A stretch of DNA of 64,000 bases from assembly GCF_039522665.1 (NCBI RefSeq), contig NZ_BAAADV010000001.1, positions 868,001-932,000 of the forward strand, in the 5' to 3' direction. Source of the stretch: Natronoarchaeum mannanilyticum (GTDB taxonomy: Archaea > Halobacteriota > Halobacteria > Halobacteriales > Natronoarchaeaceae). The position numbers and the translations under genes were made by a program. The notes below the pieces were generated by a model, which saw only the letters and a program-made list of their open reading frames with translations, was not told where the DNA came from and did no database searches. Shown here one piece after another: positions 37,594-47,046 of the stretch. Position 1 is the first letter of the stretch. Every line of letters begins with the position of its first letter.

Positions 37594-38412
37594 TCACTCC
37601 CGCCGGTAGTCGGGCAGCGCGTCGTCCTGCAGCACCGCCGTCCGGCCGCCGTCGACGACCAGCGAGGTGCCGGTGACGAACGCGGCGTCGTCGCTCGCGA
37701 GGAACGTCACGGCGCCGGCAATGTCCTCGGGGCGGCCCAGTCGTCCGAGCGGGTGGCTCGCCTTCGCGCGCTCGTGGGTCTCCTCGTCGAGGCCCTCGGT
37801 GGTGCGCTCGATCTCGGTCCAGCCCGGCGCGACCGAGTTCACCCGGATCTCCGGGCCCAGGTCGAGCGCCATCGCGCGGGTCATCCCCTCGACGGCCGGC
37901 TTGACGGCGTTGTACGGAAACATCCCCGGCGTCGTCGCGAACGCGTGGTTCGAGGAGACGTTGACGACGGCGCCCTCCTCCATGTGCTCGGCGGCCCGTT
38001 TCACGCAGAGCCAGTACGCCCGGAGATCGGTCTCGACGACGAGGTTCCAGTCCTCCATCGTCGCCTCCTCGACGCCGGTGTAGGTCTCGACGCCGGCGTT
38101 GTTCACCACCACGTCGAGCGCGCCGTACTCCTCGGCGGCGGCGTCGATCAGCGCCGCGACGGCGTCGGGGTCGCGCAGGTCGACTTCGACGAACGTCGCT
38201 TCGCCATCGTCCTCGCGGATCGACGCCGCGACCGACTCGCCGTCCCCGACGGTGCGCCCGGAGACGACGACCGAGGCGCCCTCGGCGGCGAACCGCCGGG
38301 CGATCGTCTCGCCGAGGCCGCGCGTCGAGCCGGTGACGACGACGACGTCGCCCGCGAATCGGTCGGGACACGGCGTCTCGGACGGCGCCGGCGCGACGCG
38401 CTCGTCGGTCAC
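37594..38412 (-). CDS. Short-chain dehydrogenase/reductase
   Basis: A 272-residue classical SDR. It has a cofactor loop VVVTGSTRGLGETIA, NNAGVETYTG, the catalytic Ser in VVNVSSNHA, Tyr-Lys in FPYNAVKPAVEG, and the C-terminal FVTGTSLVVDGGRTA. The Arg after TGST and the GRT segment after strand 2 suggest NADP(H). It is FabG-like or glucose-dehydrogenase-like; the substrate is unknown. The GTG at 38412 is chosen because it precedes the Rossmann fold by a short tail and the upstream frame is Arg-rich. It is divergent from the xylose-dehydrogenase-like gene, so a shared sugar pathway is possible but unproven. Confidence 0.88.
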   Translation of the reverse strand: MTDERVAPAPSETPCPDRFAGDVVVVTGSTRGLGETIARRFAAEGASVVVSGRTVGDGESVAASIREDDGEATFVEVDLRDPDAVAALIDAAAEEYGALDVVVNNAGVETYTGVEEATMEDWNLVVETDLRAYWLCVKRAAEHMEEGAVVNVSSNHAFATTPGMFPYNAVKPAVEGMTRAMALDLGPEIRVNSVAPGWTEIERTTEGLDEETHERAKASHPLGRLGRPEDIAGAVTFLASDDAAFVTGTSLVVDGGRTAVLQDDALPDYRRE

Positions 38413-38600
38413 GGCGCTCCCTCCGGGGTGTCGGTCGGCTTCTGCACGTCGTCCGGTTCTGACAGTGTGGCAACTCGTCGCACGGTCGACTAGTGTGCGG
38501 TACCGCCCTTCCCTCCTTCGGCGACCGGTCGTCCGCCGGCGTCGCGAAACGCGCTTCCGGTGCGTCAACGTTTATTCCCGGGGCGCTCCCAGTTCGAGCC

Positions 38601-39674
38601 ATGCAACAGTGGCTCGACGAGTACGAGGAGCGGGACTGGCAGACGGTCGACGACGGGACGGTCAGATACGCGCTGATCGGCCTGGGCTGGTGGACGAAAG
38701 ACGTCGCGATCCCGGCGATCGAGCGATCGGACCTGGGCGAGGTGAGCGTGCTGGTCAGCAGCTCGACCGAGAAGGCCGAGCGCATCGCCGACGAGAACGG
38801 CGTCGAGCGCGGGATCAGCTACGACGAGTACCACGAGGGCGCCGCGAGCGACGCCTACGACGCGGTGTACATCGGGACGCCGAACGCCTACCACCTCGAG
38901 TACGCCGAGACGGCCGCCGACCTCGGGAAGGCGGTGCTGTGCGAGAAGCCGATGGAGGCGACCGTCGAGCGCGCCGAGGCGATGGTCGAGGCCTGCGAGG
39001 ACGCCGACGTGCCGCTGATGATCGCCTACCGGATGCAGACCGAGCCGGCGGTGCGCCGCGCACGCGAACTGATCGAGGAGGGGTTCATCGGCGAGCCCGC
39101 GACGGTCCAGGGCCACAACAGCCAGCGACTGCTGGAGATGATCCCCGACGAGGATCAGTGGCGCCTCGACCCCGACGTATCGGGCTACGGGACGTCGGTG
39201 ATGGACCTGGGCATCTACTCGATCAACACCGCCCGCTACCTGCTCGGTCGCGACCCGGTCGCCGTCGAGTCGCGGATGTCCTCGCTCCACGACGCCTTCG
39301 AGGACGTTCCCGACGAGCGCTCCTCCTCGCTGCTCCAGCTCGAAGGCGACGTCCGGATGGTCACGACGACGAGCCAGAACGCCCAGACGGACACCCAGCT
39401 CAAGCTCACGGGGACCGAAGGGCAGATCGAACTCGATCCCGCGTTCCACGGCGACGTCGCGCTCCGGCTCACGAAGGGCGACCTCGTCGTCGACGTCGAC
39501 CACCGCGAGTTCGACGCCGAGCGCGAGGTGCTGGAGCTGTTCGACTACTTCTCGGACCGCGTGCTCGGCGACGCCGAGATCGGGCCGGACGGGCGCCACG
39601 GGCTCGAAGACATGCGGATCATCCGAGCGATCCACGAGTCCGCCGAGACGGGCGAGCCGGTCGAGCTGCGGTAG
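38601..39674 (+). CDS. Gfo/Idh/MocA oxidoreductase, D-xylose dehydrogenase-like
   Basis: A 357-residue sugar dehydrogenase. The Rossmann start VRYALIGLGWWTKD, the CEKPMEAT motif (catalytic Lys) and the second domain closely resemble haloarchaeal D-xylose 1-dehydrogenase (Gfo6/XacA), which oxidises xylose with NADP+ in the first step of its degradation. Other pentose genes are absent here, so another sugar is possible. The ATG at 38601 follows TTTATTCC (38570-38577) by about 25 bases. TruA starts three bases after its stop, so the two are likely one transcript despite unrelated functions. Confidence 0.85.
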   Translation: MQQWLDEYEERDWQTVDDGTVRYALIGLGWWTKDVAIPAIERSDLGEVSVLVSSSTEKAERIADENGVERGISYDEYHEGAASDAYDAVYIGTPNAYHLEYAETAADLGKAVLCEKPMEATVERAEAMVEACEDADVPLMIAYRMQTEPAVRRARELIEEGFIGEPATVQGHNSQRLLEMIPDEDQWRLDPDVSGYGTSVMDLGIYSINTARYLLGRDPVAVESRMSSLHDAFEDVPDERSSSLLQLEGDVRMVTTTSQNAQTDTQLKLTGTEGQIELDPAFHGDVALRLTKGDLVVDVDHREFDAEREVLELFDYFSDRVLGDAEIGPDGRHGLEDMRIIRAIHESAETGEPVELR

Positions 39675-39677
39675 GCG

Positions 39678-40484
39678 ATGCGCGCCTACCGGATCGCCTA
39701 CGACGGACAGCCGTACCGCGGCTTCCAGCGCCAGCCCGACGTTCCCACCGTCGAGGGCGAGATTCTCGACGCGCTGGACGCGCTCAGCGTGCTCGACGAC
39801 CGTGAAGTTCCCGAAGGCTACGCCGCGGCCGGCCGGACCGACGCCGGCGTCTCGGCGCTGGCCCAGACGGTCGCGTTCGAGGCGCCCGACTGGCTGACGC
39901 CCGCGGCGCTCAACAGCGAGTTGCCCGCGGACGTCCGTGCGTGGGCCAGCGCGGAGGTCGACGTCGAGTTCCACGCGACCCACGACGCCGCGAGCCGGAC
40001 CTACACCTACTGGCTGTACGCGGCAGACGCCGACGCGGAGCGCGCGCGTGACGCCCTCGACGCGCTCGCGGGACGCCACGACTTCCACAACCTGACGAGC
40101 GACGACGAGAACACGGTCCGAGAACTTTCGGCGTCGCTGCGCGTCGACGAACCGTTCTTCGTCCTCACGCTGCGGGCCGGCGGCTTCTGCCGACAGCTCG
40201 TTCGGCGCGTCGTCACGCTCGTCCGCGCGGTCGCCGTCGGCGACGCGTCGCTCGCGAAGATCGACCGCGTGCTCGGTGCCGACCCGATCGACGGGCCCGA
40301 GGGCGTCGGCCCGGCACCGGCCGAGCCGCTGGTGCTCGCGGACGTCGCCTACCCTGACGTGACGTTCGACCGCGACGCCGACGCGGCGGCGAGCGCCCGC
40401 CAAGTGTTCCGGGCGAAGCGGATCGAGCGGGCGGCCGGCGCACGCGTCGCGGGACGGATCGCCGAGGGCGTCGGCGAGGACTGA
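39678..40484 (+). CDS. truA: tRNA pseudouridine(38-40) synthase
   Basis: A 268-residue TruA enzyme, which isomerises uridines 38-40 of the tRNA anticodon arm. Catalytic D55 lies in AAGRTDAGVSALAQ; the N-terminal strand MRAYRIAYDGQPYRGFQRQP, RTYTYWLY and FCRQLVRRVV are family blocks. It begins three bases after the upstream dehydrogenase stop codon and so probably relies on its transcript. Confidence 0.95.
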   Translation: MRAYRIAYDGQPYRGFQRQPDVPTVEGEILDALDALSVLDDREVPEGYAAAGRTDAGVSALAQTVAFEAPDWLTPAALNSELPADVRAWASAEVDVEFHATHDAASRTYTYWLYAADADAERARDALDALAGRHDFHNLTSDDENTVRELSASLRVDEPFFVLTLRAGGFCRQLVRRVVTLVRAVAVGDASLAKIDRVLGADPIDGPEGVGPAPAEPLVLADVAYPDVTFDRDADAAASARQVFRAKRIERAAGARVAGRIAEGVGED

Positions 40485-40574
40485 CCGCGATCGGGCGGCG
40501 TCCCGGAACTCCGTTTTCGGCCGCACGTCGCCGGAGAAGCAAGACTTACCACCGCGACAGTCAACCGTTCGCAC

Positions 40575-42365
40575 ATGAGTTCGGTGCCCGAACGCTCCGA
40601 GATCGACGAGGAATACAAGTGGGATCTCGAGAGCATCTACGCGAGCGACGAGGACTGGGAAACGGCGTACGAGGAGACCGAAGAACGGATCGAGGAGCTG
40701 GCCAGCTACGAGGGCGAAGCGACCCGCGACGGGGAGACGCTGCTGGAGCTGTTCGAACTCTACGAGTCGGTGATGCGATCCGTCCAGCAGATCTCGGCGT
40801 ACGCGCGGATGCGCCGCGACGAGGACACCCGCGACCAGGAGTACCAGGCGATGACGACGCGCGCCCAGTCGCTGGGCGCACAGGCGTCCAGCGCGGCGAG
40901 CTTCCTCGAACCCGAACTGCAGGCGCTCGATCGCGAGGAGATCGACGAGCTGATCGCGTCGACCGAGGGGCTGGAGGAGTACGGCCACTACGTCGACGAC
41001 GTGATGCGGATGAAGCCCCACACCCGCTCGGCCGAGATCGAGGGGCTGCTGGCCGATCTCTCGGAGGTGACGGGCTCCCCCGGCGAGATCTACAACATCC
41101 TGACGAACGCCGACGTGGAGTTCCCGACCGTCGAAGACCCCGACGGCGAGGCCGTCGAGATCTCGCTGGCGAACTTCACGAAGCTCCAGAAGCGCCCGAA
41201 CCGCGAGTTCCGCCGCGAGGTGTACGAGCAGTTCTACGACGAGTGGGGCCATATCCGCAACACGGTCGCGACGTCGTACCGCAAGAGCGTCACCGCCGAC
41301 GTGAAGCTCGCCCGAGCGCGCAACTACGACACCGCCCGCGAGGCGGCGATGCACGGCCCGAACGTCCCGACGGACGTGTACGACACGCTCCTGGAGACGG
41401 TCGACGACAACCTCGACAAGCTCCACCGCCACGCGGAGCTCAAGCGGGAGGCGCTGGGCGTCGACGAGCTTCGGATGTGGGACCTGTACATGCCGATGAC
41501 CGAGACCGAGAGCCCGGAGGTCCCTTACGAGGAGGCCCGCGAGCACGTCGTCGAAGCCGTCGGCGCGCTCGGCGACGACTACCGGGCCCGGGTCGACGAG
41601 GGGCTGGATTCGCGGTGGGTCGACGTCTACGAGAACCGGGGCAAGCAGTCGGGCGCGTACTCCGGCGGCACGTACGACACTCAGCCGTTCATCCTGATGA
41701 ACTACCAGGACGACGTGGCGTCGATGTACACGCTAGCCCACGAGCTGGGCCACTCGCTGCACTCCCAGTACACCAGCGAGCACCAGCCCTACGTGTACAG
41801 CGACTACGAGATCTTCACCGCCGAGGTCGCCAGCACCGTCAACGAGGCGCTGCTGACCGAGCACCTCTTAGAGACCGTCGACGACCCGACGTTCCGACGC
41901 CACGTCCTCAACGAGTACCTGGAGCGGTTCCGGTCGACGCTGTACCGCCAGACGATGTTCGCCGAGTTCGAGCACCGCGCCCACGAGATCGTCGAAGAGG
42001 GCGGCGCTCTCACGCCCGACCGACTCGACGAGCTGTACCGCGAGCTCAAAGAGCGGTTCTACGAGCCGGCCGCGTTCGACGACCGGATCGACCGCGAGTG
42101 GATGCGCATCCCGCACTTCTACCGGGCGTACTACGTCTACCAGTACAGCACCGGCATCAGCGCGGCGGTGGCGCTGGCCAACGACATCCTCGCGGACGGC
42201 GATGAGTCGGCCGAGCAGTATCTGGAGTTCCTCAAGCGCGGCTCGCGGGAGTACCCGCTGGAGCTGCTCGAGGACGCCGGCGTCGACATGCGCTCGCCCG
42301 ATCCGATCGAGTCGGCGCTGTCGACGTACGACGACCGACTCGACGAGATGGCCGAGCTACTCTGA
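40575..42365 (+). CDS. pepF: Oligoendopeptidase F (M3 family)
   Basis: A 596-residue cytoplasmic zinc endopeptidase that degrades short peptides. The zinc site H389-E-L-G-H393 sits in TLAHELGHSLHSQ, with the third ligand Glu in DYEIFTAEVASTVNE. The N-terminal helical domain (ERSEIDEEYKWDLESIY) and C-terminal Y-x-x-x-Y region (FYRAYYVYQYSTG) are typical. Length is normal. It converges with trmB, 33 bases apart, with no clear partner. Confidence 0.96.
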   Translation: MSSVPERSEIDEEYKWDLESIYASDEDWETAYEETEERIEELASYEGEATRDGETLLELFELYESVMRSVQQISAYARMRRDEDTRDQEYQAMTTRAQSLGAQASSAASFLEPELQALDREEIDELIASTEGLEEYGHYVDDVMRMKPHTRSAEIEGLLADLSEVTGSPGEIYNILTNADVEFPTVEDPDGEAVEISLANFTKLQKRPNREFRREVYEQFYDEWGHIRNTVATSYRKSVTADVKLARARNYDTAREAAMHGPNVPTDVYDTLLETVDDNLDKLHRHAELKREALGVDELRMWDLYMPMTETESPEVPYEEAREHVVEAVGALGDDYRARVDEGLDSRWVDVYENRGKQSGAYSGGTYDTQPFILMNYQDDVASMYTLAHELGHSLHSQYTSEHQPYVYSDYEIFTAEVASTVNEALLTEHLLETVDDPTFRRHVLNEYLERFRSTLYRQTMFAEFEHRAHEIVEEGGALTPDRLDELYRELKERFYEPAAFDDRIDREWMRIPHFYRAYYVYQYSTGISAAVALANDILADGDESAEQYLEFLKRGSREYPLELLEDAGVDMRSPDPIESALSTYDDRLDEMAELL

Positions 42366-42398
42366 GAGGGCTGCGTTCGGCGACCGCCCGGCGCGAAC

Positions 42399-43475
42399 TT
42401 ACGCGTCGGCGTCCTGCTCGTCCGGTCGCTCCAGGGTGACCTCGAACGCCTCGAAGTCCTCGACGAACGCGCCCTCGCCGCCGATGGTGAACCGGCGGTT
42501 GCCGGTGTCGATCGTGAAGGCGTTCTCGACGGGGAACGAGTTGGTCGCGGGCTTGACCAGCCCCTGCCGGACGCCGACAACCTCGCCCTCGATCGTCTCC
42601 TCGCCGTTCTCGGTCGCGACCGGCCGTCCGCGCACGGTCGCGACGACGTCCTGTCCCTGCTGCATGTGGAGCGCGACCTGCAGGACGGCGTTCCGGAAGT
42701 CCGGCGTGGACAGGGGCAGTTCGCGGGCGCGCTCGACGTGGAGCTCCTCGGCGACCGGCCAGTAGTTGCCGAGGAACGAGCCGATCAGCACCGGGACGAG
42801 CTGGCGCTGGGCCAGCGAGATGGCGTTCGAGTCGCTGTTGGACTGGGTCAGCATGTCGTTGGGCGCGATCAGGCCGAGCGAGCGATCGACCGTCAGCATC
42901 AGCGGCGCGCGCGCGTGCCACACCCTGACCGCGCTGGCGACGCCGTCGAGCTGCTCGATGGGATAGTTCTCCGCTTCGGGGCCGCTGAGCAACAGCAGGA
43001 CGAGCACGCCGCGGTCGAGCGTCTCGCGCAGCGTCGGCTGGATCCGCGTCAGCAGCGACGCCGGCAGCGTCAGCGTCACTTCCTCGTCGGCGCTCTCGAG
43101 GAGCCGCTCGATGCGCTTGAGCACGGTCGGCCGGGACTTGATCACCTCGAACTGCTCGATCTCGTCGTCGGTGCTGGTGTAGCGACGTTCGAGTTCGGGC
43201 TCCATCGTCTCGATCGTCCCGTTGAGCCGCTCGATCACCTCCGACGGCGGCCGGGCCTTGATCATCGTCGGCACCGAGTGATCGTTGACCTCGACGAAGC
43301 CGCGCTCCTCTAACTCCTCGCTGATGCTGTAGACGTAGCGCTTGGAGACGTCGGCGTCGTTCGCGACTTCGCTCGCCTTGGCTTCTCCTCTGTTCAGAAT
43401 CGCCAGATACGTGTCGATCTCCTTCTCCGAGAGGCCGAACTGGGACAGCAGATCGGCGAGGCCCCTTTCATCCAT
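42399..43475 (-). CDS. trmB: TrmB family sugar-responsive regulator
   Basis: A 358-residue regulator. A winged helix-turn-helix (about residues 10-75: FGLSEKEIDTYLAILNRGEA, ASEVANDADVSKRYVYSI) is followed by a coiled segment and a sugar-binding C-terminal domain with a phospholipase-D-like middle and a beta-rich end. TrmB proteins bind trehalose, maltose or glucose and control sugar uptake and, in haloarchaea, gluconeogenesis. It is divergent from the GH15 gene and close to the ABC sugar transporter, matching that role. A TATA-like AATAATAAAT lies at 43508-43517. Confidence 0.93.
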   Translation of the reverse strand: MDERGLADLLSQFGLSEKEIDTYLAILNRGEAKASEVANDADVSKRYVYSISEELEERGFVEVNDHSVPTMIKARPPSEVIERLNGTIETMEPELERRYTSTDDEIEQFEVIKSRPTVLKRIERLLESADEEVTLTLPASLLTRIQPTLRETLDRGVLVLLLLSGPEAENYPIEQLDGVASAVRVWHARAPLMLTVDRSLGLIAPNDMLTQSNSDSNAISLAQRQLVPVLIGSFLGNYWPVAEELHVERARELPLSTPDFRNAVLQVALHMQQGQDVVATVRGRPVATENGEETIEGEVVGVRQGLVKPATNSFPVENAFTIDTGNRRFTIGGEGAFVEDFEAFEVTLERPDEQDADA

Positions 43476-43645
43476 GATTATTGACTACATCACTCTTGCT
43501 CGCGGGCAATAATAAATGGCAAGGACCGAAGCCGCGAGGACGCGCTTGGACGAGAAGCGACGCTGACGGCGGACTAACGGCGTCCCGAGACAGTCCTACC
43601 TGCCGATCGGCGTGCAATAAACCGTGAATTAGTATTTCAACAATG

Positions 43646-43652
43646 TTTATAT
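43646..43652 (+). promoter_or_regulatory. TATA-like box of the GH15 gene
   Basis: TTTATAT sits 25-31 bases before the ATG at 43677. The segment after it, CCGACGGTCCACTGTGTCGG (about 43654-43673), has matching CCGAC and GTCGG ends and may be an operator. Confidence 0.6.
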
Positions 43653-43676
43653 CCGACGGTCCACTGTGTCGGAACG

Positions 43677-45707
43677 ATGAAACTGCGGACAGCGCTACGG
43701 GACTACAAAGAGCGGCGTGGCAGCGAGACGGCGTTCCCGGGGGAACGCCGTTCGACTGCCGGCATCTTCTCGGGTCTCGACGATCGCCTCGTGCACGTCG
43801 GGCCCGACGGCTCGCTCCGCGATTTCTCGTATCCTCTGACCGGGTACGGCGGCATCGAACACCTGCGCTTCGGACTGCGGGTCGACGACGAGATCCGCTG
43901 GTTCGACGAGTACGACGCAGAGCGACAGTCCTACGTCGAGGACACGGCGATCGTCGAGACCGAACGGTCCGTCGGCGATTCGACGGTCGTCCAGCGGGAT
44001 CTGACGCTCGGCGACGGCCACGTCACGAACGTGCGCGTCGAGGGCGAGGCCGACGCGGTCTGCGTCTCGGCGACGTTCTCGCCGGACGACACCGGCACCC
44101 AGCTCGCGCAGCTCGACCACGGCGACGCGGTCGAGGTCTTCCACCGGCGCGAGCACGACTACTTCGCCGCGTCGACCGGCTTCGAGGAGCTCTCCGGACA
44201 AGTTCCCGAGCAGATCGACGAGGTACTGGCCGACGGCGACCCGGTCGAGTTCCCCCGGGACGTCGACGACGGCCGCTACGAGGAGAACAAGCTCGGCGGG
44301 ACGGTGTACGGCGTCGCCCCGCTCGACGACGGCGCGGTAACGTTCGCGTCGCTGCTGACCGCGGTCGACGAGATCGACCGCGCCGAAGCGCTCGATCGGA
44401 CGCGCTCGCTGGCGACCGACCACGACGCCGACGCGATCGCGACGGCCGGCGCGCGCCAGCTTCCCGACTGGGACACCGGCCTGTCGGGCGACGGAGGGGC
44501 GACCGACGACCTTCGCGTGCTCTCTCTGCTGTCGTGCCAGACCGGCGCGCGGATCGCCGGCCCCGACTTCGACCCGACGTACGCGTACTCGGGCGGGTAC
44601 GGCTACACCTGGTTCCGCGACGACGCCGAGATCTCGCGGTTCCTGCTGGAGGCCGACGAGCGGACCGGCCTCGATCTCTCAGGGTTCCACGAGGCCAGCG
44701 CGCAGTTCTACGCCCGGACCCAGCAGCCCGACGGCACCTGGCCCCACCGCGTGTGGCCCGACGACGGCAGCCTCGCGCCGGGGTGGGCCCACGGCCGCCT
44801 CGAGGCGACCGACGGCGCCGACTATCAGGCCGACCAGACCGGCAGCGTCGCGGCGTTCCTGGCGACGTACCTCCGGGTCGGCGAACCCGAGGACCCAGCG
44901 GCGATCGAGGCGACGATCGCGGACGCGCTCGACGGGCTGGCCGCGACGACCGACGACGACGGCCTGCCCGAGACGGCCCAGAACGCCTGGGAGAACATGA
45001 CCGGCCGGTTCGCCCACACGACGGCGACGTTCCTGCACGCCTACGCGGCGATCGCCCGAGCGCCCGTCGACGACGAGCTCGCTGAACGCGCCCTCGCGGG
45101 CGCGAGCGACGTCTACGAGAGCGTCGACGAGCTGTGGATGGACGATCGGGGCGCGTACGCGCTCCGGATCGAGGACGGCGAACTCGACGAGCGACTCGAC
45201 TCCAGCGCGCTCGCGCTGGCCGACGCCCACCGCGAGTACGCGGCGGTCGCCGAGATCGACGACGAGCGACTCGACCGCCTGGTCAGCCACGTCGAGACGA
45301 CGATCGACGGGCTGTCCCGCGATCCCGAGGACAGCGACGTCCGTGGCGTCGTCCGATTCGAGGAGGACCCCTGGCGCCGACGCGAGCAGGCCGACGAGAA
45401 GATCTGGACGGTGTCGACGGCGTGGGCGGCGAACGCCGCGACGAAGCTCGGCGCGCTGCTGGCCGAGTACGACCGCGAGGAGGCCGCCGACGCGTACGAT
45501 CGGGCGGTCGAGCTGCTCGATATCATCGCGCCCGGCGGCCCGCTGTGTCTCGACAGCGGTTACCTGCCCGAGCAGATGTTCGACGACGGCACGCCCGACA
45601 GCGCGACGCCGCTCGGATGGCCCCACGCGCTCCGACTTGCGACCGACACCGAACTGCGGACCCGCGGCCCGATCGCCGACGAGGAGCCGGTCGTCGCCGA
45701 CGACTGA
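43677..45707 (+). CDS. Glycoside hydrolase family 15 (glucoamylase/trehalase-like)
   Basis: A 676-residue enzyme with an N-terminal beta-sandwich domain (about 1-270) and a GH15 (alpha/alpha)6 barrel. Seen motifs are YSGGYGYTWFRDDAEISRFL, TWPHRVWPDDG, the general-acid region NAWENMTGRFAHTT, and GYLPEQMFDDG near the base Glu. It should hydrolyse alpha-glucosidic bonds. It has no signal peptide, so it would act on imported sugars such as maltose, maltodextrin or trehalose, consistent with the neighbouring ABC transporter. The message appears leaderless. A terminator-like T-run and hairpin follow its stop codon. Confidence 0.93.
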   Translation: MKLRTALRDYKERRGSETAFPGERRSTAGIFSGLDDRLVHVGPDGSLRDFSYPLTGYGGIEHLRFGLRVDDEIRWFDEYDAERQSYVEDTAIVETERSVGDSTVVQRDLTLGDGHVTNVRVEGEADAVCVSATFSPDDTGTQLAQLDHGDAVEVFHRREHDYFAASTGFEELSGQVPEQIDEVLADGDPVEFPRDVDDGRYEENKLGGTVYGVAPLDDGAVTFASLLTAVDEIDRAEALDRTRSLATDHDADAIATAGARQLPDWDTGLSGDGGATDDLRVLSLLSCQTGARIAGPDFDPTYAYSGGYGYTWFRDDAEISRFLLEADERTGLDLSGFHEASAQFYARTQQPDGTWPHRVWPDDGSLAPGWAHGRLEATDGADYQADQTGSVAAFLATYLRVGEPEDPAAIEATIADALDGLAATTDDDGLPETAQNAWENMTGRFAHTTATFLHAYAAIARAPVDDELAERALAGASDVYESVDELWMDDRGAYALRIEDGELDERLDSSALALADAHREYAAVAEIDDERLDRLVSHVETTIDGLSRDPEDSDVRGVVRFEEDPWRRREQADEKIWTVSTAWAANAATKLGALLAEYDREEAADAYDRAVELLDIIAPGGPLCLDSGYLPEQMFDDGTPDSATPLGWPHALRLATDTELRTRGPIADEEPVVADD

Positions 45708-45718
45708 GCCGATACCCG

Positions 45719-45753
45719 TTTTTTGGCGCTCGCTCGCGACAGCGCCCGCTTTT
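45719..45753. terminator. Terminator-like T-run and hairpin
   Basis: Six Ts at 45719-45724 follow the GH15 stop by 12 bases. They precede the stem GGCGCT/AGCGCC (45725-45730 with 45741-45746) and four more Ts (45750-45753). T-rich tracts are the usual archaeal termination signal. Confidence 0.55.
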
Positions 45754-45767
45754 CGACTGCGGAGAGC

Positions 45768-45823
45768 GAGCCGACGACCTCGAACGCCGAGCGACGAGCC
45801 GACGACCTCGAACGCCGAGCGAC
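45768..45823. repeat. 28-base tandem repeat, two copies plus a fragment
   Basis: The unit at 45768-45795 is repeated exactly at 45796-45823, and a third copy starts at 45824 but breaks down after about six bases. It lies between two converging genes and has no spacers, so it is not a CRISPR. Confidence 0.8.
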
Positions 45824-45903
45824 GAGCCGGCGGCTCCGAAGAAGCGACAAAAGAATGGCAGAAGAACGGTCGTCAGATGCGTCAGTGCGACGGCGCGAGC
45901 GCG

Positions 45904-47046
45904 TCAGTCCGACGCTGCGGGCGCCGCGCGGGTCGCCTCGGCCGACAGCACGTCCACGCCCGTGTCCGGCGAGAACAGGTGGACGTGGTTCTCGTCGAAC
46001 GTGAGCTCGATCGAATCGCCGTCCTCCGGTTCCACGTCGGCATCGACACGCGCGATGAAGTCGTCGGCGATGTCGAGGTGGAGGTAGTTGTCGCTACCGA
46101 CCGGTTCGAGCACCTCGACGGTCGCCGTGAAGGACTTGTTGCTGCCCGAGCGCGTCGGGTAGACGTTCTCCGGGCGAACACCCATGGTGAACCGCTGGCC
46201 GGAGAGATCCTGCTCGAGCCCCTGAACGTACTCGGAGCTGAGGTGGTACTGGAAGCGCCCGTCGACGGACGACAACTGGACGCCGTCGTCCGTCGCGGAC
46301 GCCTCGACGTCGATGAAGTTCATGCTCGGCGAGCCGATGAAGCCGCCGACGAACTCGTTGACGGGGTTCTCGTACACCTCTTTGGGCCTGCCGACCTGCT
46401 GGAGTTTGCCGTCGTTGAGGATCACGATACGGTCGCCCATCGTCATCGCCTCCTCCTGATCGTGGGTGACGTAGACGGAGGTGACGCCGAGCTTGTTCTG
46501 CAGGCGCTGGATCTCAGTGCGCATCGTCGTTCGGAGCTTGGCGTCGAGGTTCGAGAGCGGTTCGTCGAAGAGGAACACTTCGGGCTCGCGGACGATCGCC
46601 CGGCCGAGCGCGACGCGCTGTTTCTGTCCGCCCGAGAGCTCGTCCGGCTTGTCGGCGAGCAGCTCCTCGATGTCCATCATCTCGGCGGCCTGGCGGACGC
46701 GCTCGCGGCGTTCGTCTGGACCCAGGTCGGTGCTCATCCGGAGGCCGAACTCCATGTTCTCGAACACCGTCTTGTGGGGGTACAGCGCGTAGTTCTGGAA
46801 CACCATCGCGATGTCGCGGTTCTTCGCGTGGACGTCCGTGACGTCCTCGTCGCCGATGTGGATCGTGCCGGACGTGGCGCGTTCGAGTCCGGCGAGCATC
46901 CGCAGGGTTGTCGTCTTCCCGCAGCCGGAGGGGCCGACGACGGTGACGAACTCCTCGTCCGCGATCTCTAGCGACAGGTCGTCGACCGCCACGATGCTCC
47001 CGGCGTCGTACTCCTTGCGCAGGTCCTGGACCGTGATACTTGCCAT
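45904..47046 (-). CDS. Sugar ABC transporter ATPase (MalK/UgpC/MsmX family)
   Basis: A 380-residue cytoplasmic ATPase. It shows Walker A VGPSGCGKTTT, Q-loop VFQNYALYP, signature LSGGQKQRVALGRA, Walker B VFLFDEPLSNLD and H-loop YVTHDQEEAM. The C-terminal TOBE/regulatory domain starts near residue 240. It supplies energy to carbohydrate permeases; MalK-type ATPases can serve several. It is divergent from the binding protein and permease operon, with a 437-base control region between. The start at 47046 (MASITVQDL) lies about 25 bases from a GTTATAC box. Confidence 0.95.
   Translation of the reverse strand: MASITVQDLRKEYDAGSIVAVDDLSLEIADEEFVTVVGPSGCGKTTTLRMLAGLERATSGTIHIGDEDVTDVHAKNRDIAMVFQNYALYPHKTVFENMEFGLRMSTDLGPDERRERVRQAAEMMDIEELLADKPDELSGGQKQRVALGRAIVREPEVFLFDEPLSNLDAKLRTTMRTEIQRLQNKLGVTSVYVTHDQEEAMTMGDRIVILNDGKLQQVGRPKEVYENPVNEFVGGFIGSPSMNFIDVEASATDDGVQLSSVDGRFQYHLSSEYVQGLEQDLSGQRFTMGVRPENVYPTRSGSNKSFTATVEVLEPVGSDNYLHLDIADDFIARVDADVEPEDGDSIELTFDENHVHLFSPDTGVDVLSAEATRAAPAASD

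Noticed and set aside
45768-45830. Possible CRISPR from 28-base repeats
   Set aside because: Copies are directly adjacent with no spacers and no cas genes are present.
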